Positions 8,653 to 18,622 of a DNA stretch of 64,000 bases are shown in pieces. Every line of letters begins with the position of its first letter. Positions within the stretch are counted from its first letter, which is position 1. The position numbers and the translations under genes are program-made. Below the pieces are notes generated by a model. That model had not been told where the DNA came from, searched no databases, and saw only the letters and a program-made list of their open reading frames with translations. Origin of the DNA: Magnetospirillum sp. ME-1 (GTDB taxonomy: Bacteria > Pseudomonadota > Alphaproteobacteria > Rhodospirillales > Magnetospirillaceae); contig NZ_CP015848.1 in assembly GCF_002105535.1 (NCBI RefSeq), positions 3,886,926 through 3,950,925 on the forward strand. The letters are read 5' to 3'.

Positions 8653-9084
8653 TTATGAGGCTTTCAGCACCATGCGGGCCAGGCGCGGCGCGTTGACGCT
8701 GACCGGCAGGGCGCCGCCCTCGATCTCGGCCAGGGTGAACCAGCCCGCCGCCTCGGCATCGTCGGCGGCCACCGGCTCGCCGTGGGGGCAAAGGCAACGC
8801 ACCACGTTGAGAACGTAGTGATAGCGGATGCGGCCCCCGTCATCGGGGCTGATGACCTCGAACACGTCCACCACACCCCTGGCCTCGGCGGCCAGGCCGG
8901 TTTCCTCGGCCAGTTCGCGCAGCGCGGCCGCCGCCAGGGTCTCGCCCACCTCGACCAGCCCTCCGGGAAAGCCCCATTTGCCGCGATCGGGCTCCTTGGC
9001 GCGGCGGACCATCAGCAGGCGGCCGCCGCGCTCGACCAGGGCCAGCACGCCGGGCAGGGGATGGGACGGGTATTCTCGCGCCAT
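8653..9084 (-). CDS. NUDIX hydrolase
   Basis: The complete Nudix box G-x5-E-x7-R-E-x2-E-E-x-G is visible as [10 protein letters not shown] followed by [14 protein letters not shown] (residues ~41-64). This binds divalent metal and hydrolyses nucleoside diphosphates linked to another group. At 143 residues it is a single-domain member resembling the ADP-ribose pyrophosphatase/MutT-like group (WGFPGG before the box). The substrate is unknown. The gene converges with rhlE and diverges from the histidine kinase at 9250. Confidence 0.88.
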   Translation of the reverse strand: MAREYPSHPLPGVLALVERGGRLLMVRRAKEPDRGKWGFPGGLVEVGETLAAAALRELAEETGLAAEARGVVDVFEVISPDDGGRIRYHYVLNVVRCLCPHGEPVAADDAEAAGWFTLAEIEGGALPVSVNAPRLARMVLKAS

Positions 9085-9100
9085 GGGGTCTCTCTTTCAT

Positions 9101-9138
9101 AGGCCAGTCCGCCGACAATAGGCCAGTCCGCCGACAAT
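9101..9138. repeat. Two tandem copies of a 19-base unit
   Basis: The unit AGGCCAGTCCGCCGACAAT occurs twice without a gap, at 9101-9119 and 9120-9138, and the next three bases begin a third copy. It lies just upstream of the NUDIX start codon, so it falls in that gene's promoter or leader. It may be a simple slippage duplication or a doubled protein-binding site. Confidence 0.85.
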
Positions 9139-9249
9139 AGGATCGCATGGCGTCCATGTCACTTCCGGACGGCTTGCCTCGGGGCGGGGGTGGTTCTAGT
9201 ATGGAACCTCTTGAATTTAATTCTGGTCAAGTGGGCCGACGGGGTTTTC

Positions 9250-10743
9250 ATGGGGTTGGCCGCCTTGCGGGCGCCGGACGTCACAGCCGGCACGATGCCG
9301 AAGCCGCACGAGCGTGTTGCCGTGCGGATGGGGCTCCTTTTTGCCGCGCTTGCCGCTTTCGTCATCGGAATCGCCGCCCTGGCGGTCTGGGCCCTGTGGC
9401 CGGACGAGGCCGAGCGCAGCCTGGGCTGGCTGTTGGCCGGGCTGGTGCCCCTGCTGGTGGGCGTCTCTTTCGCCATCGGCATGGTGATCGGGCAGGGCAT
9501 CGACCGGCGTCTGGCGGTGCCGGGCGCGCCGTCGCCGCAGGCCGCCGGCGATTGGTGGAGCGATCCTCTCGGCCTCGACGGCGCCTTCCATTCCCTGGCG
9601 CGTCGCTACGAGCAATCCCTGCGCGACGTGGAGCAGCGCGGCCGCAGTCTGGTCGCCAATGCCGAGAGGGTGGCCCAGTTGGGCTCGGCCGAGCGTGACC
9701 TGACCACCGGTATCGGGCATTGGTCGGACGAATTCCACGCCATCATCGGAGTGGCGCCGGGCGGCTGCGTTCCTGCGCCCGAGGTCTTTCTGGACGTGGT
9801 TCATCCCGGCGACCGGGCCGATGTGGCCGAAATCCTGCGCTCGGTCACCGAGGGCGGCGGCCGGCGCGAGGCGGAATTCCGCATCGTCCGCCCCGATGGC
9901 GAGGTGCGCATGCTGCGCGGCTGCGTCGAGGTGGCCTGCGATGCCGCCGGGCGGCCGGCGCGGCTGGATTCCACCATCCAGGACATCACCGAACGCAAGC
10001 GCCTCGAGAACGAGCTGGACGGCCTGATCCGGGAATTGTGGCGTTCCAACGAGGAGCTGGAGCAATTCGCCTATGTGGCGTCCCACGATCTGCGCCAGCC
10101 GCTTCGGGTGGTGGGCAGCTACGTGTCGCTGCTGGAAGAGGAGCTGATGGGCAGCCTGGGCGGCGAGTCCCTGGAATACATGGGCTTCGTTCGCGACGGC
10201 GTGCGGCGCATGGACCGGCTGATCACCGATCTTCTGGCCTATTCGCGGGTGGGACGGGTCATCGGTGATGCGCCCTTCCCGGTGGCCGAGGCGGTGGATT
10301 CCGCCCTTTCGGACCTGCAGATCGAGATCGAGGATTGCGCCGCGACGGTGGTGGTCGCCCCGGACCTGCCGGTTCTTTACGGCGATCGTGGCGAGATGGA
10401 GCGCCTGTTCCTCAACCTGATCGGCAACGCGCTGAAATACCGCCGTCCCGACCAGGCGCCCCATGTCTCGGTGGAATGCGAGGATGTGGGCGACGAATGG
10501 CTGTTCCGGGTCCGCGACAACGGCATCGGCATTCCGCAGGAATATGCCGAGCGGGTGTTCGGCATTTTCCAACGCCTGCATGCCCGCGACGAATACGAAG
10601 GCACCGGCGTCGGGCTGGCCATCGTCAAGAAGATCGTCGACCGCCATGGCGGCTCCATCCGGGTGGAGCCGTGGGAGGGCGAGGGGACGGTGATGGCCTT
10701 CAACTGGCCCAAGGCCCCCCGCCGTCCGGAGGCGGAGAGCTGA
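9250..10743 (+). CDS. Membrane PAS sensor histidine kinase
   Basis: Two hydrophobic segments near the N-terminus (residues ~32-55 and ~62-82) are followed by a linker, a PAS/PAC module (residues ~140-250, ending TIQDITERKR), a HisKA domain with the phosphoacceptor histidine in ASHDLRQPLRVV (~residue 279), and a HATPase domain with N box NLIGNALKYR, G1 DNGIGIP and G2 GTGVGLAIVKKIV. The H-box form is typical of bacteriophytochrome-like kinases that work with small Rcp-type regulators, and such a regulator follows at 10822. The start is uncertain: ATG 9250 is used, while GTG 9190 and ATG 9295 are alternatives with no clear ribosome site. Confidence 0.85.
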   Translation: MGLAALRAPDVTAGTMPKPHERVAVRMGLLFAALAAFVIGIAALAVWALWPDEAERSLGWLLAGLVPLLVGVSFAIGMVIGQGIDRRLAVPGAPSPQAAGDWWSDPLGLDGAFHSLARRYEQSLRDVEQRGRSLVANAERVAQLGSAERDLTTGIGHWSDEFHAIIGVAPGGCVPAPEVFLDVVHPGDRADVAEILRSVTEGGGRREAEFRIVRPDGEVRMLRGCVEVACDAAGRPARLDSTIQDITERKRLENELDGLIRELWRSNEELEQFAYVASHDLRQPLRVVGSYVSLLEEELMGSLGGESLEYMGFVRDGVRRMDRLITDLLAYSRVGRVIGDAPFPVAEAVDSALSDLQIEIEDCAATVVVAPDLPVLYGDRGEMERLFLNLIGNALKYRRPDQAPHVSVECEDVGDEWLFRVRDNGIGIPQEYAERVFGIFQRLHARDEYEGTGVGLAIVKKIVDRHGGSIRVEPWEGEGTVMAFNWPKAPRRPEAES

Positions 10744-10821
10744 TTCCACCCTTCCGGGCCTTGCGCCCGAAGGTGAATTGAGACAGGGTCTTTCTCGGTA
10801 TCCAATCGTCTGGACGGTGAC

Positions 10822-11252
10822 GTGGCTTCCAGGGACATTCACGACATCCTGCTGGTGGAGGATGATCCCGGCGATGCCGGTCTGGTCCGCATCGCCTTGC
10901 GGCGGTCGCGCCATTCCTGCCGTCTGCATCACGTCAAGGACGGCGACGAAGCCATGGGGTTTCTGCGCCGGGACGAGGTCCATTCCCAGGCGCCGCGCCC
11001 CGATCTGATCCTGCTCGACCTCAATCTGCCGGGCCGCAACGGCCACGAAATCCTCGAGGAAATCCGCGCCGATGCCGCCCTGTGCTCCATTCCCGTGGTG
11101 ATTCTCTCCACCTCGGGGGCCGAGCGCGACATCAAGAAGGCCTATGCCCTGGGGGCCAGCAGCTACGTGTCCAAGCCGATGGATGTGGAGGCGTTTACCG
11201 CCGCCATCCATTCCATCGAGGATTTCTGGTTCGGCACGGCCCAGTTGCCCTC

Positions 11253-11256
<4 letters not shown>
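10822..11256 (+). CDS. Rcp-like single-domain response regulator
   Basis: The 144-residue protein is one receiver domain. Visible are the acidic pair in LLVEDDPGD, the phosphoacceptor in DLILLDLNLPG, the conserved Thr/Ser region VILSTSG and the lysine in YVSKPMD. The long insertion before the phosphoacceptor and the LNLPGRNG motif are typical of regulators partnered with phytochrome-type kinases. It starts at GTG 10822, 78 bases after the kinase, and its stop overlaps the next start (ATGA). It has no output domain, so it probably relays phosphate or acts by protein contact. Confidence 0.88.
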
Positions 11257-13145
<1,889 letters not shown>

Positions 13146-13154
13146 CCGAAAGGC

Positions 13155-14255
13155 TCAGCCGACCAGCTTGCGCACCAGATCGCCGATCTCGCCCAGCGGC
13201 AGGATCGCCTTGCACAGCCCGGTCTGGGCGGTGGCGGCCGGCATGCCGTAGACCACCGAGGTGGCCTCGTCCTGGGCGTAGAGCTGGCCGCCGGCCTCGG
13301 CCACCACCCGGCCGCCCTTGGCGCCGTCGGTGCCCATGCCGGTCAGCACCACCGCCACGGCGCGATTGCCCCAGCAGGCCGACACGCTGCGGAACATGGG
13401 GTCCACCGCCGGCTTGCAGAAATTCTCCGGTGGCGCGTCCGACAGCTTGATCAGCATGTCGCCCCCCTTGCGCTCGGCCAGCATGTGCTTGCCGCCGGGG
13501 GCGACGTAGACCCTTCCGGCGACGATCTTCTCGCCGTCCTTGCCTTCGGCGGCGGCCAGCCCGCTGGTCTGGGAGATGTGCTCGGCCAGGATGCCGGTAA
13601 AGGTCGGCGGCATGTGCTGGGTGATCAGGATGGGAAGGCGGGGCTTGGCGCCCCGCAGCTTGGCGAAGATGTCGAACAGCGCCTGCGGCCCGCCGGTGGA
13701 CGAGCCGATGGCCAGGACCTCCGCCGGCCCGGATGGCGGAGCGGAAGCGGGCCGGGGCGGCGGGGCGGCGGCCGGGCGAGGGGCAGGCGATGGGGGCGCC
13801 GCCTGGGCGGGGCGCAGCCTGCGCGCCGCCAGACTCTTGATCTTGTCGGTCAGTTCGCGCTTGAACCCGCCCGCTCCCGACATTTCCGAACTGGCCGAGG
13901 GCTTGGGGATGTAGTCGGCGGCGCCGGCCCGCAGCGCCTGGAAGGTGACGCTGGCGCCGCGCTGGGTCAGCGAGGACAGCATGATCACCCGCACGCCGGG
14001 CACCGCCTTCAGGATGCCGGGCAACGCGGTCAGCCCGTCCATCACCGGCATTTCGATGTCGAGGATGACCACATCGACCGGCGTGCGGGCCAGGGCGGCG
14101 ATGGCCTGCTCGCCGTTGGAGGCCTGGGCCGCCACCGTGATGGCCGGGTCCTCGGCCAGGATGCGGGCCACCAAGCCGCGAACGATGGCGGAATCATCGA
14201 CCAGCATGACCTTGACGGCAGCGCCGGCGGAAGGCGTGGAAGACCCGGAAAGCAT
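13155..14255 (-). CDS. cheB: CheB-type chemotaxis response regulator and glutamate methylesterase
   Basis: CheB removes methyl groups from, and deamidates, chemoreceptor glutamates when phosphorylated. The 366-residue protein has a receiver domain (D20-D21, phosphoacceptor D66 in VVILDIEMPVMDG), a Pro/Ala-rich linker (~residues 150-175), and a methylesterase domain with the catalytic serine in AIGSSTGGPQAL, histidine in TQHMPPTF and aspartate in TGMGTDGAKGG. No cheR, cheA or cheW lies beside it, so it is an orphan within this window. It converges with the hybrid kinase (9 bases between stops). Confidence 0.92.
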   Translation of the reverse strand: MLSGSSTPSAGAAVKVMLVDDSAIVRGLVARILAEDPAITVAAQASNGEQAIAALARTPVDVVILDIEMPVMDGLTALPGILKAVPGVRVIMLSSLTQRGASVTFQALRAGAADYIPKPSASSEMSGAGGFKRELTDKIKSLAARRLRPAQAAPPSPAPRPAAAPPPRPASAPPSGPAEVLAIGSSTGGPQALFDIFAKLRGAKPRLPILITQHMPPTFTGILAEHISQTSGLAAAEGKDGEKIVAGRVYVAPGGKHMLAERKGGDMLIKLSDAPPENFCKPAVDPMFRSVSACWGNRAVAVVLTGMGTDGAKGGRVVAEAGGQLYAQDEATSVVYGMPAATAQTGLCKAILPLGEIGDLVRKLVG

Positions 14256-14394
14256 GCTGAACCCTTAGATGCACAATTCACTCATGTTCGATGGTAACGC
14301 CCCCTTCGCACACTTGTCCATGCGGGGGGCGGCAGGGGCGCCATGCGTCGCTGCACCTTGAGTTTATGCCCAAGGTATGTAAGTATCCGGCCTT

Positions 14395-14796
14395 ATGATG
14401 ATCGAGTGGAGCTCACGATACGAGACGGGCATCGCCGAGGTGGATGAAGACCACCGCCGGCTGGTGGACCTGATCAACGACCTGGATGCCATGCTCGACG
14501 GCAGCGGCGACCTGGGGCGGGTCGGCATGATCATCGACGCCCTGGTCGATTACACCGATTACCACTTCACCCGCGAAGAGAGGCTGATGGCCGCTTCGGG
14601 CTATGCCGAGGTGGACGAGCATGCCCTGAGCCACGCCCAGTTCGGCCAATTCCTGGGCGAACTGGTGGGGGGATGCATGCTCGAGCCCAGCCGGGACTCT
14701 GCGGTGCGGGTGAATGACTATCTGCGGGAATGGCTGCTGGACCATATCCTGGTTGAAGACATGAAATTCGTCCCCGTCGTCAAGACGGCGACCTGA
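14395..14796 (+). CDS. Bacteriohemerythrin
   Basis: This four-helix O2-binding di-iron protein of 133 residues shows the metal ligands in order: DEDHRRL, DYHFTREE (H...E), the HALSHAQF pair, and DHILVEDMKF (H...D). It probably serves as a cytoplasmic oxygen sensor, store or scavenger, common in microaerophilic spirilla. It starts with two adjacent ATG codons (14395 and 14398). It is the first of four hemerythrin domains in this window and lies next to cheB and the kinase cluster. Confidence 0.92.
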   Translation: MMIEWSSRYETGIAEVDEDHRRLVDLINDLDAMLDGSGDLGRVGMIIDALVDYTDYHFTREERLMAASGYAEVDEHALSHAQFGQFLGELVGGCMLEPSRDSAVRVNDYLREWLLDHILVEDMKFVPVVKTAT

Positions 14797-14805
14797 ACCC
14801 CAGCA

Positions 14806-14970
14806 TCAGACCTTCGCGAAGAAGGCGTATCGCAGACTGTCGCGGATGAAGAAATCGCATCCGCGACTTTCTTTTTTGTCGGTGAAGATGTCGCCGATGG
14901 TGCAGTCCCATCCGCTCCAGTAGGTGCAGTCCCGGCATTCGCGCCGCTTGGCTTTTTCGCCCGCCACCAT
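14806..14970 (-). CDS. Small Cys-containing hypothetical protein (54 residues)
   Basis: The frame encodes a short protein with a CRDCTYW motif, a third cysteine in GWDC and a fourth in RGCDFF. The spacing resembles a small zinc- or iron-sulfur-binding knot. The ATG at 14970 is preceded by GGAGAGG; the frame could extend to a GTG/ATG further upstream (15063) but that part looks non-coding. It converges with the bacteriohemerythrin gene, only 9 bases between stops. The family is not recognised. Confidence 0.6.
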   Translation of the reverse strand: MVAGEKAKRRECRDCTYWSGWDCTIGDIFTDKKESRGCDFFIRDSLRYAFFAKV

Positions 14971-15215
14971 GCCTCTCCGTGTCCATTGGCGCGGCGGAGA
15001 ATAACGGCGGACCGCGACGGTTCCATGACGGGGCCGTGACCGTTTCGGGTCGTGATATCGCAAGGATTACGCCGGGGCGGTACCGGAGGCGGCCGCCACC
15101 ACCATCGTTTGCCGGGGGTGAGCGCCGCTCGTCGGCGGGTGAGCAGGTTGCGTCCGAAATACCGCTTGTCAGGTGGTAGCGTCGCAAGGCGTCACCAGTC
15201 CAAGCGAGGCCCGCC

Positions 15216-15683
15216 ATGCAGTCCAACGCCCCTTGCCTTCCCCGCTGGTTCGAGGATTTCGAGCCCGGCCAGGTCTTCGCCACCGCCGCGGCGACGGTCA
15301 GCGAAAGCCAGATCCTCGACTTCGCCCAGCGTTTCGACCCGCAATTCTTTCATCTGGATGTTCCCCGGGCAAAGGACTCGCCCTATGGCGGACTGATCGC
15401 CAGCGGCTTTCACACCCTGGCGCTGAGTTTCCGGCTGTTCATCGATACCGGCATCAACCGCCAGAGCGGCCTGGGCGGTCCCGGGATCGACGGATTGCGC
15501 TGGCTGAAGCCGGTCCGGCCGGGCGATACCCTGTCTTGCCTGATCGAGACGCTGGAGGCCCGTCCCTCGTCCAAGCATGCCGATCGCGGCGTCGTGGTCT
15601 GGGGGTTCCATGTCTTCAATCAGGAGGGCAAGGAGGTGATGACCTATCGGATACCAGGCATGGTGGCCCGCCGCCCGGCCTGA
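15216..15683 (+). CDS. MaoC-like (R)-hydratase family protein
   Basis: The 155-residue hot-dog-fold protein contains the hydratase-2 motif region: EDFEPGQVF near the N-terminus, the catalytic Asp/His region DPQFFHLD (residues ~45-52), and YGGLIASGFHTLAL, which is typical of MaoC proteins. Such enzymes hydrate enoyl-CoA, for instance in PHA precursor supply or fatty-acid oxidation. The late motif GLRWLKPVRPGDTL is also family-typical. It appears monocistronic, about 80 bases before a PAS kinase. Confidence 0.85.
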   Translation: MQSNAPCLPRWFEDFEPGQVFATAAATVSESQILDFAQRFDPQFFHLDVPRAKDSPYGGLIASGFHTLALSFRLFIDTGINRQSGLGGPGIDGLRWLKPVRPGDTLSCLIETLEARPSSKHADRGVVVWGFHVFNQEGKEVMTYRIPGMVARRPA

Positions 15684-15763
15684 CGCCTTCGGCGAGGGGG
15701 CTTGACGCGGCGGACGGCAAGGGGCCCTAATTCCGGCCGGTCCCTCCGGCCCGAGAGGCAAGC

Positions 15764-17344
15764 GTGCAGCCCTCCATGGTTACTCCCGACTTTCATCAGA
15801 CCCTGCTGGCCACCATGGCTGAGGGGGTTGTGGTTCAGGATGCCCGGCGCAGCATCATCTTCGCCAACGCCGCCGCCTCCCGGATTCTCGGCCAGAGCCT
15901 GGAGGAGCTGATCGGCACCACCTGCGACGTGGAGGATTGGGACGCCACCCGTTTCGACGGTCCCTCGCTCAGCAATGCCGATCATCCCGCCGCCCTGGCC
16001 CTGGCCACGGGCCAGCCGGCCGGTCCCATGGTCATGGGAATTCGCCGGGGAAACGAGCGTGTCTGGCTCCGGCTGCAGGCAATGCCCATCGTCATCGAAC
16101 AGGGCCTGCCCCGGGCCGTGCTCGTCACCTTCACCGAAATCTCCGACCTGATCGAATCCAAGGCGCGTCTGCGCGACGCCCTGGGACGGCTCGAACAGGC
16201 CCACGCCGCCAAGCAGTCCCTGACCGAACGGTTGGCGGAGTTCCTCGGCCGCCAGCTGGACGTGTCGCTGGAAACCCTGGCCGAAAGCGAGCAACGCTTC
16301 CGCCTGGCCATGGAGCTGGGCACCTCGGTGGCCTTCACCCTGGATCTGGACCTGCGCTATACCTGGGCCCATTCCTGCCAGGTCGGATTCGCCGATGCCG
16401 AACTGATCGGCAAGACCGAGTACGATCTCTTCAGCCGCGACACCGCGGACATGCTGTGCGCCATCTATCGCGGGGTGATCGAGACGGGCGTGCCGGTTCG
16501 CCAGGACGTCCAGGTCCAAAGCCTGGCCATGAGCCGGCTGCAATATTTCGACCTGATCGTCCGTCGTCTTTATGACGCCCGGGGCGAGACCGTCGGCCTG
16601 ATCTGCGCCGCCATCGACATCACCGAGCGCAAGCAGACCGAACTGGAGCTGCGCCAGGCCAAGGAGGCGGCCGAGCGCGCCTCGGCCTCCAAGTCGCGCT
16701 TCCTGGCCGCCGCCAGCCACGATCTCAGCCAACCCATGCAGGCGCTGCAGATGTATTGCGCCATTCTGGCCGAGCGCCAGCCCGAACCCGGGGTGAAGGC
16801 CAAGCAATGCGCCAACCAGCTGTCGCGCCAGCTCAAGGCGCTGCTCAGCATGTCGCGCCTGGACGCCGGCGGCATGACGGTGACCCGGACCCGCGTCCCG
16901 CTGGGCGAGCTGCTCGATCAGGTGGCCGCCGCCAGCCGCCCCACCGCCGAGGCCAAGGGCTTGCGCCTGCGGGTGGTCAAGACCGCCCTGGTCTGCGAGA
17001 CCGATGCCACCTTGATGGAGCGCCTTCTCGGCAATCTGGTGTCCAATGCCGTCCGCTATACCGAGCGGGGCGGGGTGGTCGTCGGCTGCCGCCGTCACCG
17101 GGGGCGCATCCGCATCGAAGTCTGGGACAGCGGCATCGGCATCGCCAAGGAAAACCTGCCGTTCATCTTCGAAGAGCTCTACCAGTTGAACAACCCGACC
17201 CGGCGCGCCGATCAAGGATTGGGCCTGGGGCTGGCCATTGTCGAAAGAATCGCCCGAATCCTGGGGATTTCCATTTCGGTTCGCTCGGTCTTTGGGCGCG
17301 GTTCGGTCTTTGCCGTGGACTTGCCCTGTTCATATGACGTTTGA
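15764..17344 (+). CDS. Cytoplasmic PAS-PAS sensor histidine kinase
   Basis: The 526-residue protein has no clear membrane segment. The first PAS begins ~residue 12 (MAEGVVVQDARRSIIFAN), followed by a coiled linker (~125-180) and a second PAS (~185-290, ending AAIDITERKQ). HisKA has its histidine in AASHDLSQPMQAL and HATPase shows NLVSNAVRYTERG, DSGIGIA and GLGLGLAIVERIAR. The kinase subtype with SQPMQAL is often orphan and hybrid-linked; no regulator is adjacent. GTG 15764 has AGAGG five bases upstream; ATG 15776 is an alternative start. Confidence 0.86.
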   Translation: MQPSMVTPDFHQTLLATMAEGVVVQDARRSIIFANAAASRILGQSLEELIGTTCDVEDWDATRFDGPSLSNADHPAALALATGQPAGPMVMGIRRGNERVWLRLQAMPIVIEQGLPRAVLVTFTEISDLIESKARLRDALGRLEQAHAAKQSLTERLAEFLGRQLDVSLETLAESEQRFRLAMELGTSVAFTLDLDLRYTWAHSCQVGFADAELIGKTEYDLFSRDTADMLCAIYRGVIETGVPVRQDVQVQSLAMSRLQYFDLIVRRLYDARGETVGLICAAIDITERKQTELELRQAKEAAERASASKSRFLAAASHDLSQPMQALQMYCAILAERQPEPGVKAKQCANQLSRQLKALLSMSRLDAGGMTVTRTRVPLGELLDQVAAASRPTAEAKGLRLRVVKTALVCETDATLMERLLGNLVSNAVRYTERGGVVVGCRRHRGRIRIEVWDSGIGIAKENLPFIFEELYQLNNPTRRADQGLGLGLAIVERIARILGISISVRSVFGRGSVFAVDLPCSYDV

Positions 17345-17436
17345 CCTCGGGGCGGGAGTGGATATTATGCCGGCCCGGGGAGGCGGTGCGCATTGGATGT
17401 GCCCGCCGGGGTTTTACCGGCTGGAGGTCTATTACG

Positions 17437-18357
17437 ATGAGGCGTCGTCTGCTTTCCGTGGCGACCGCCATGGCGGTTTCGATGGTGTCGGCCTGTGCGA
17501 CGCTTCCGGAGGATCCCGAGGATCGCGCCGAGGCCCTGGCCGTCAACGACCCGCTGGAACCCACCAACCGGGCCATCTACGACGTCAACGTCTTCCTCGA
17601 CAGCAATGTGGCCGAGCCCATCGCCGAGGCCTATCGGGACGTGGCCCCGGTCTGGTTCCGGCAGGCCATCCATAACCTGCTGGCCAACCTGCAGGAGCCC
17701 TATACCGCCGGCAACGACCTGCTGCAGGGCAATCCCGGAGCCGCCGCCGATGCCCTGGGCCGCTTCATGATCAATTCCACCTTCGGCCTCCTGGGCACCC
17801 AGGACGTGGTCGCCGAGAGCGGCGGGGCCAAGCGCCACAAGACCGATCTGGGCGTGACCTTCGCCGTATGGGGGGCCGAGGAGGGCCCCTATCTCATGCT
17901 GCCGTTCTTCGGCCCGTCCAACCTGCGCGATGGCGCCGGGCGCGCCGCCGATTTCTTCGTCGAACCCACCGGGCAGGTGTTCGCCGCCCAGGGGCTGGGG
18001 ATGATCAACAACGTCACCATGGGCGCGGATATCGTCGATACCAGGGCCGAGCACCTGGATACCATGAAGGAAATCCGGCGGACCTCCATCGACGAGTACG
18101 CCGCCATCCGCAGCCTGTATCGCCAGTTCCGCAACGCCTCCGTCCAGGCCTCGCTCAACGGCCAGAAGGACAGCCGCGCGCCGCAGCCGGGCCAGCCGGC
18201 CAACGGTGCCGCCGCCGCCGTTCCGGCCGCAGCCGGGCCGTCTTCCGCCCCCGCCGCCGCCGCTCCGCCCAAGGCGGCCGAGGGTCAAGGCACCGCCACG
18301 CCCAAGGACAGCGAGGCGAAGCCCAGCGCCGTCGAATTCGTCGAGCCCGGAAAATAA
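17437..18357 (+). CDS. mlaA: MlaA (VacJ) family outer-membrane lipoprotein
   Basis: MlaA removes mislocalised phospholipids from the outer leaflet of the outer membrane and passes them to MlaC. The 306-residue precursor has a lipoprotein signal (MRRRLLSVATAMAVS then VSAC, lipidated Cys ~20), the family start NDPLEPTNRAIYDVN, and later GRFMINSTFGLLG and the GPYLMLPFFGPS motif. After residue ~250 it has an Ala/Pro-rich low-complexity tail. ATG 17437 follows GGAGG at nine bases; a longer frame upstream lacks support. No mla transport genes are adjacent. It is the last chromosomal gene before the tRNA-Thr island. Confidence 0.9.
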   Translation: MRRRLLSVATAMAVSMVSACATLPEDPEDRAEALAVNDPLEPTNRAIYDVNVFLDSNVAEPIAEAYRDVAPVWFRQAIHNLLANLQEPYTAGNDLLQGNPGAAADALGRFMINSTFGLLGTQDVVAESGGAKRHKTDLGVTFAVWGAEEGPYLMLPFFGPSNLRDGAGRAADFFVEPTGQVFAAQGLGMINNVTMGADIVDTRAEHLDTMKEIRRTSIDEYAAIRSLYRQFRNASVQASLNGQKDSRAPQPGQPANGAAAAVPAAAGPSSAPAAAAPPKAAEGQGTATPKDSEAKPSAVEFVEPGK

Positions 18358-18381
18358 GATCGGTCAGCCGGACGGAAAGCC

Positions 18382-18415
18382 AAAAGGGGCGGCCCCACGG
18401 GACCGCCCCTTTCTT
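18382..18415 (+). terminator. Rho-independent terminator after mlaA
   Basis: AAAGGGGCGG pairs with CCGCCCCTTT, with an additional CCC/GGG inner pairing and a short T-rich tail. It lies 25 bases after the mlaA stop and a few bases before the displaced tRNA fragment. Confidence 0.85.
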
Positions 18416-18421
18416 GCATTC

Positions 18422-18467
18422 TGGTGCCGGTTACAGGGTTCGAACCCGTGACCCCCTGATTACAAAT
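18422..18467 (-). repeat. attL: displaced 3' half of the original tRNA-Thr
   Basis: On the minus strand these 46 bases equal the 3' part of tRNA-Thr(UGU), from the anticodon loop to the CCA end, and then sequence identity to the tRNA stops. It differs from the other two copies only at tRNA positions 49 and 65, which pair in the T stem: A-U here, G-C in the others. It is therefore a real allele and most likely the original chromosomal 3' end displaced by integration. Confidence 0.9.
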
Positions 18468-18622
18468 GGCGCAGTATTCGTTGTAGTTGAGTATAGTATT
18501 GACCTAGTAGCGCTGGCCGTATTGCGGCTTTGCTGGCAAAATTGCCAAATAAGTTTGTAGGGTGTGTAGGTGCTGTTGTAGCTACCGCCCCTACTATACC
18601 ACTACTAAGCACGGGGCGCGCC

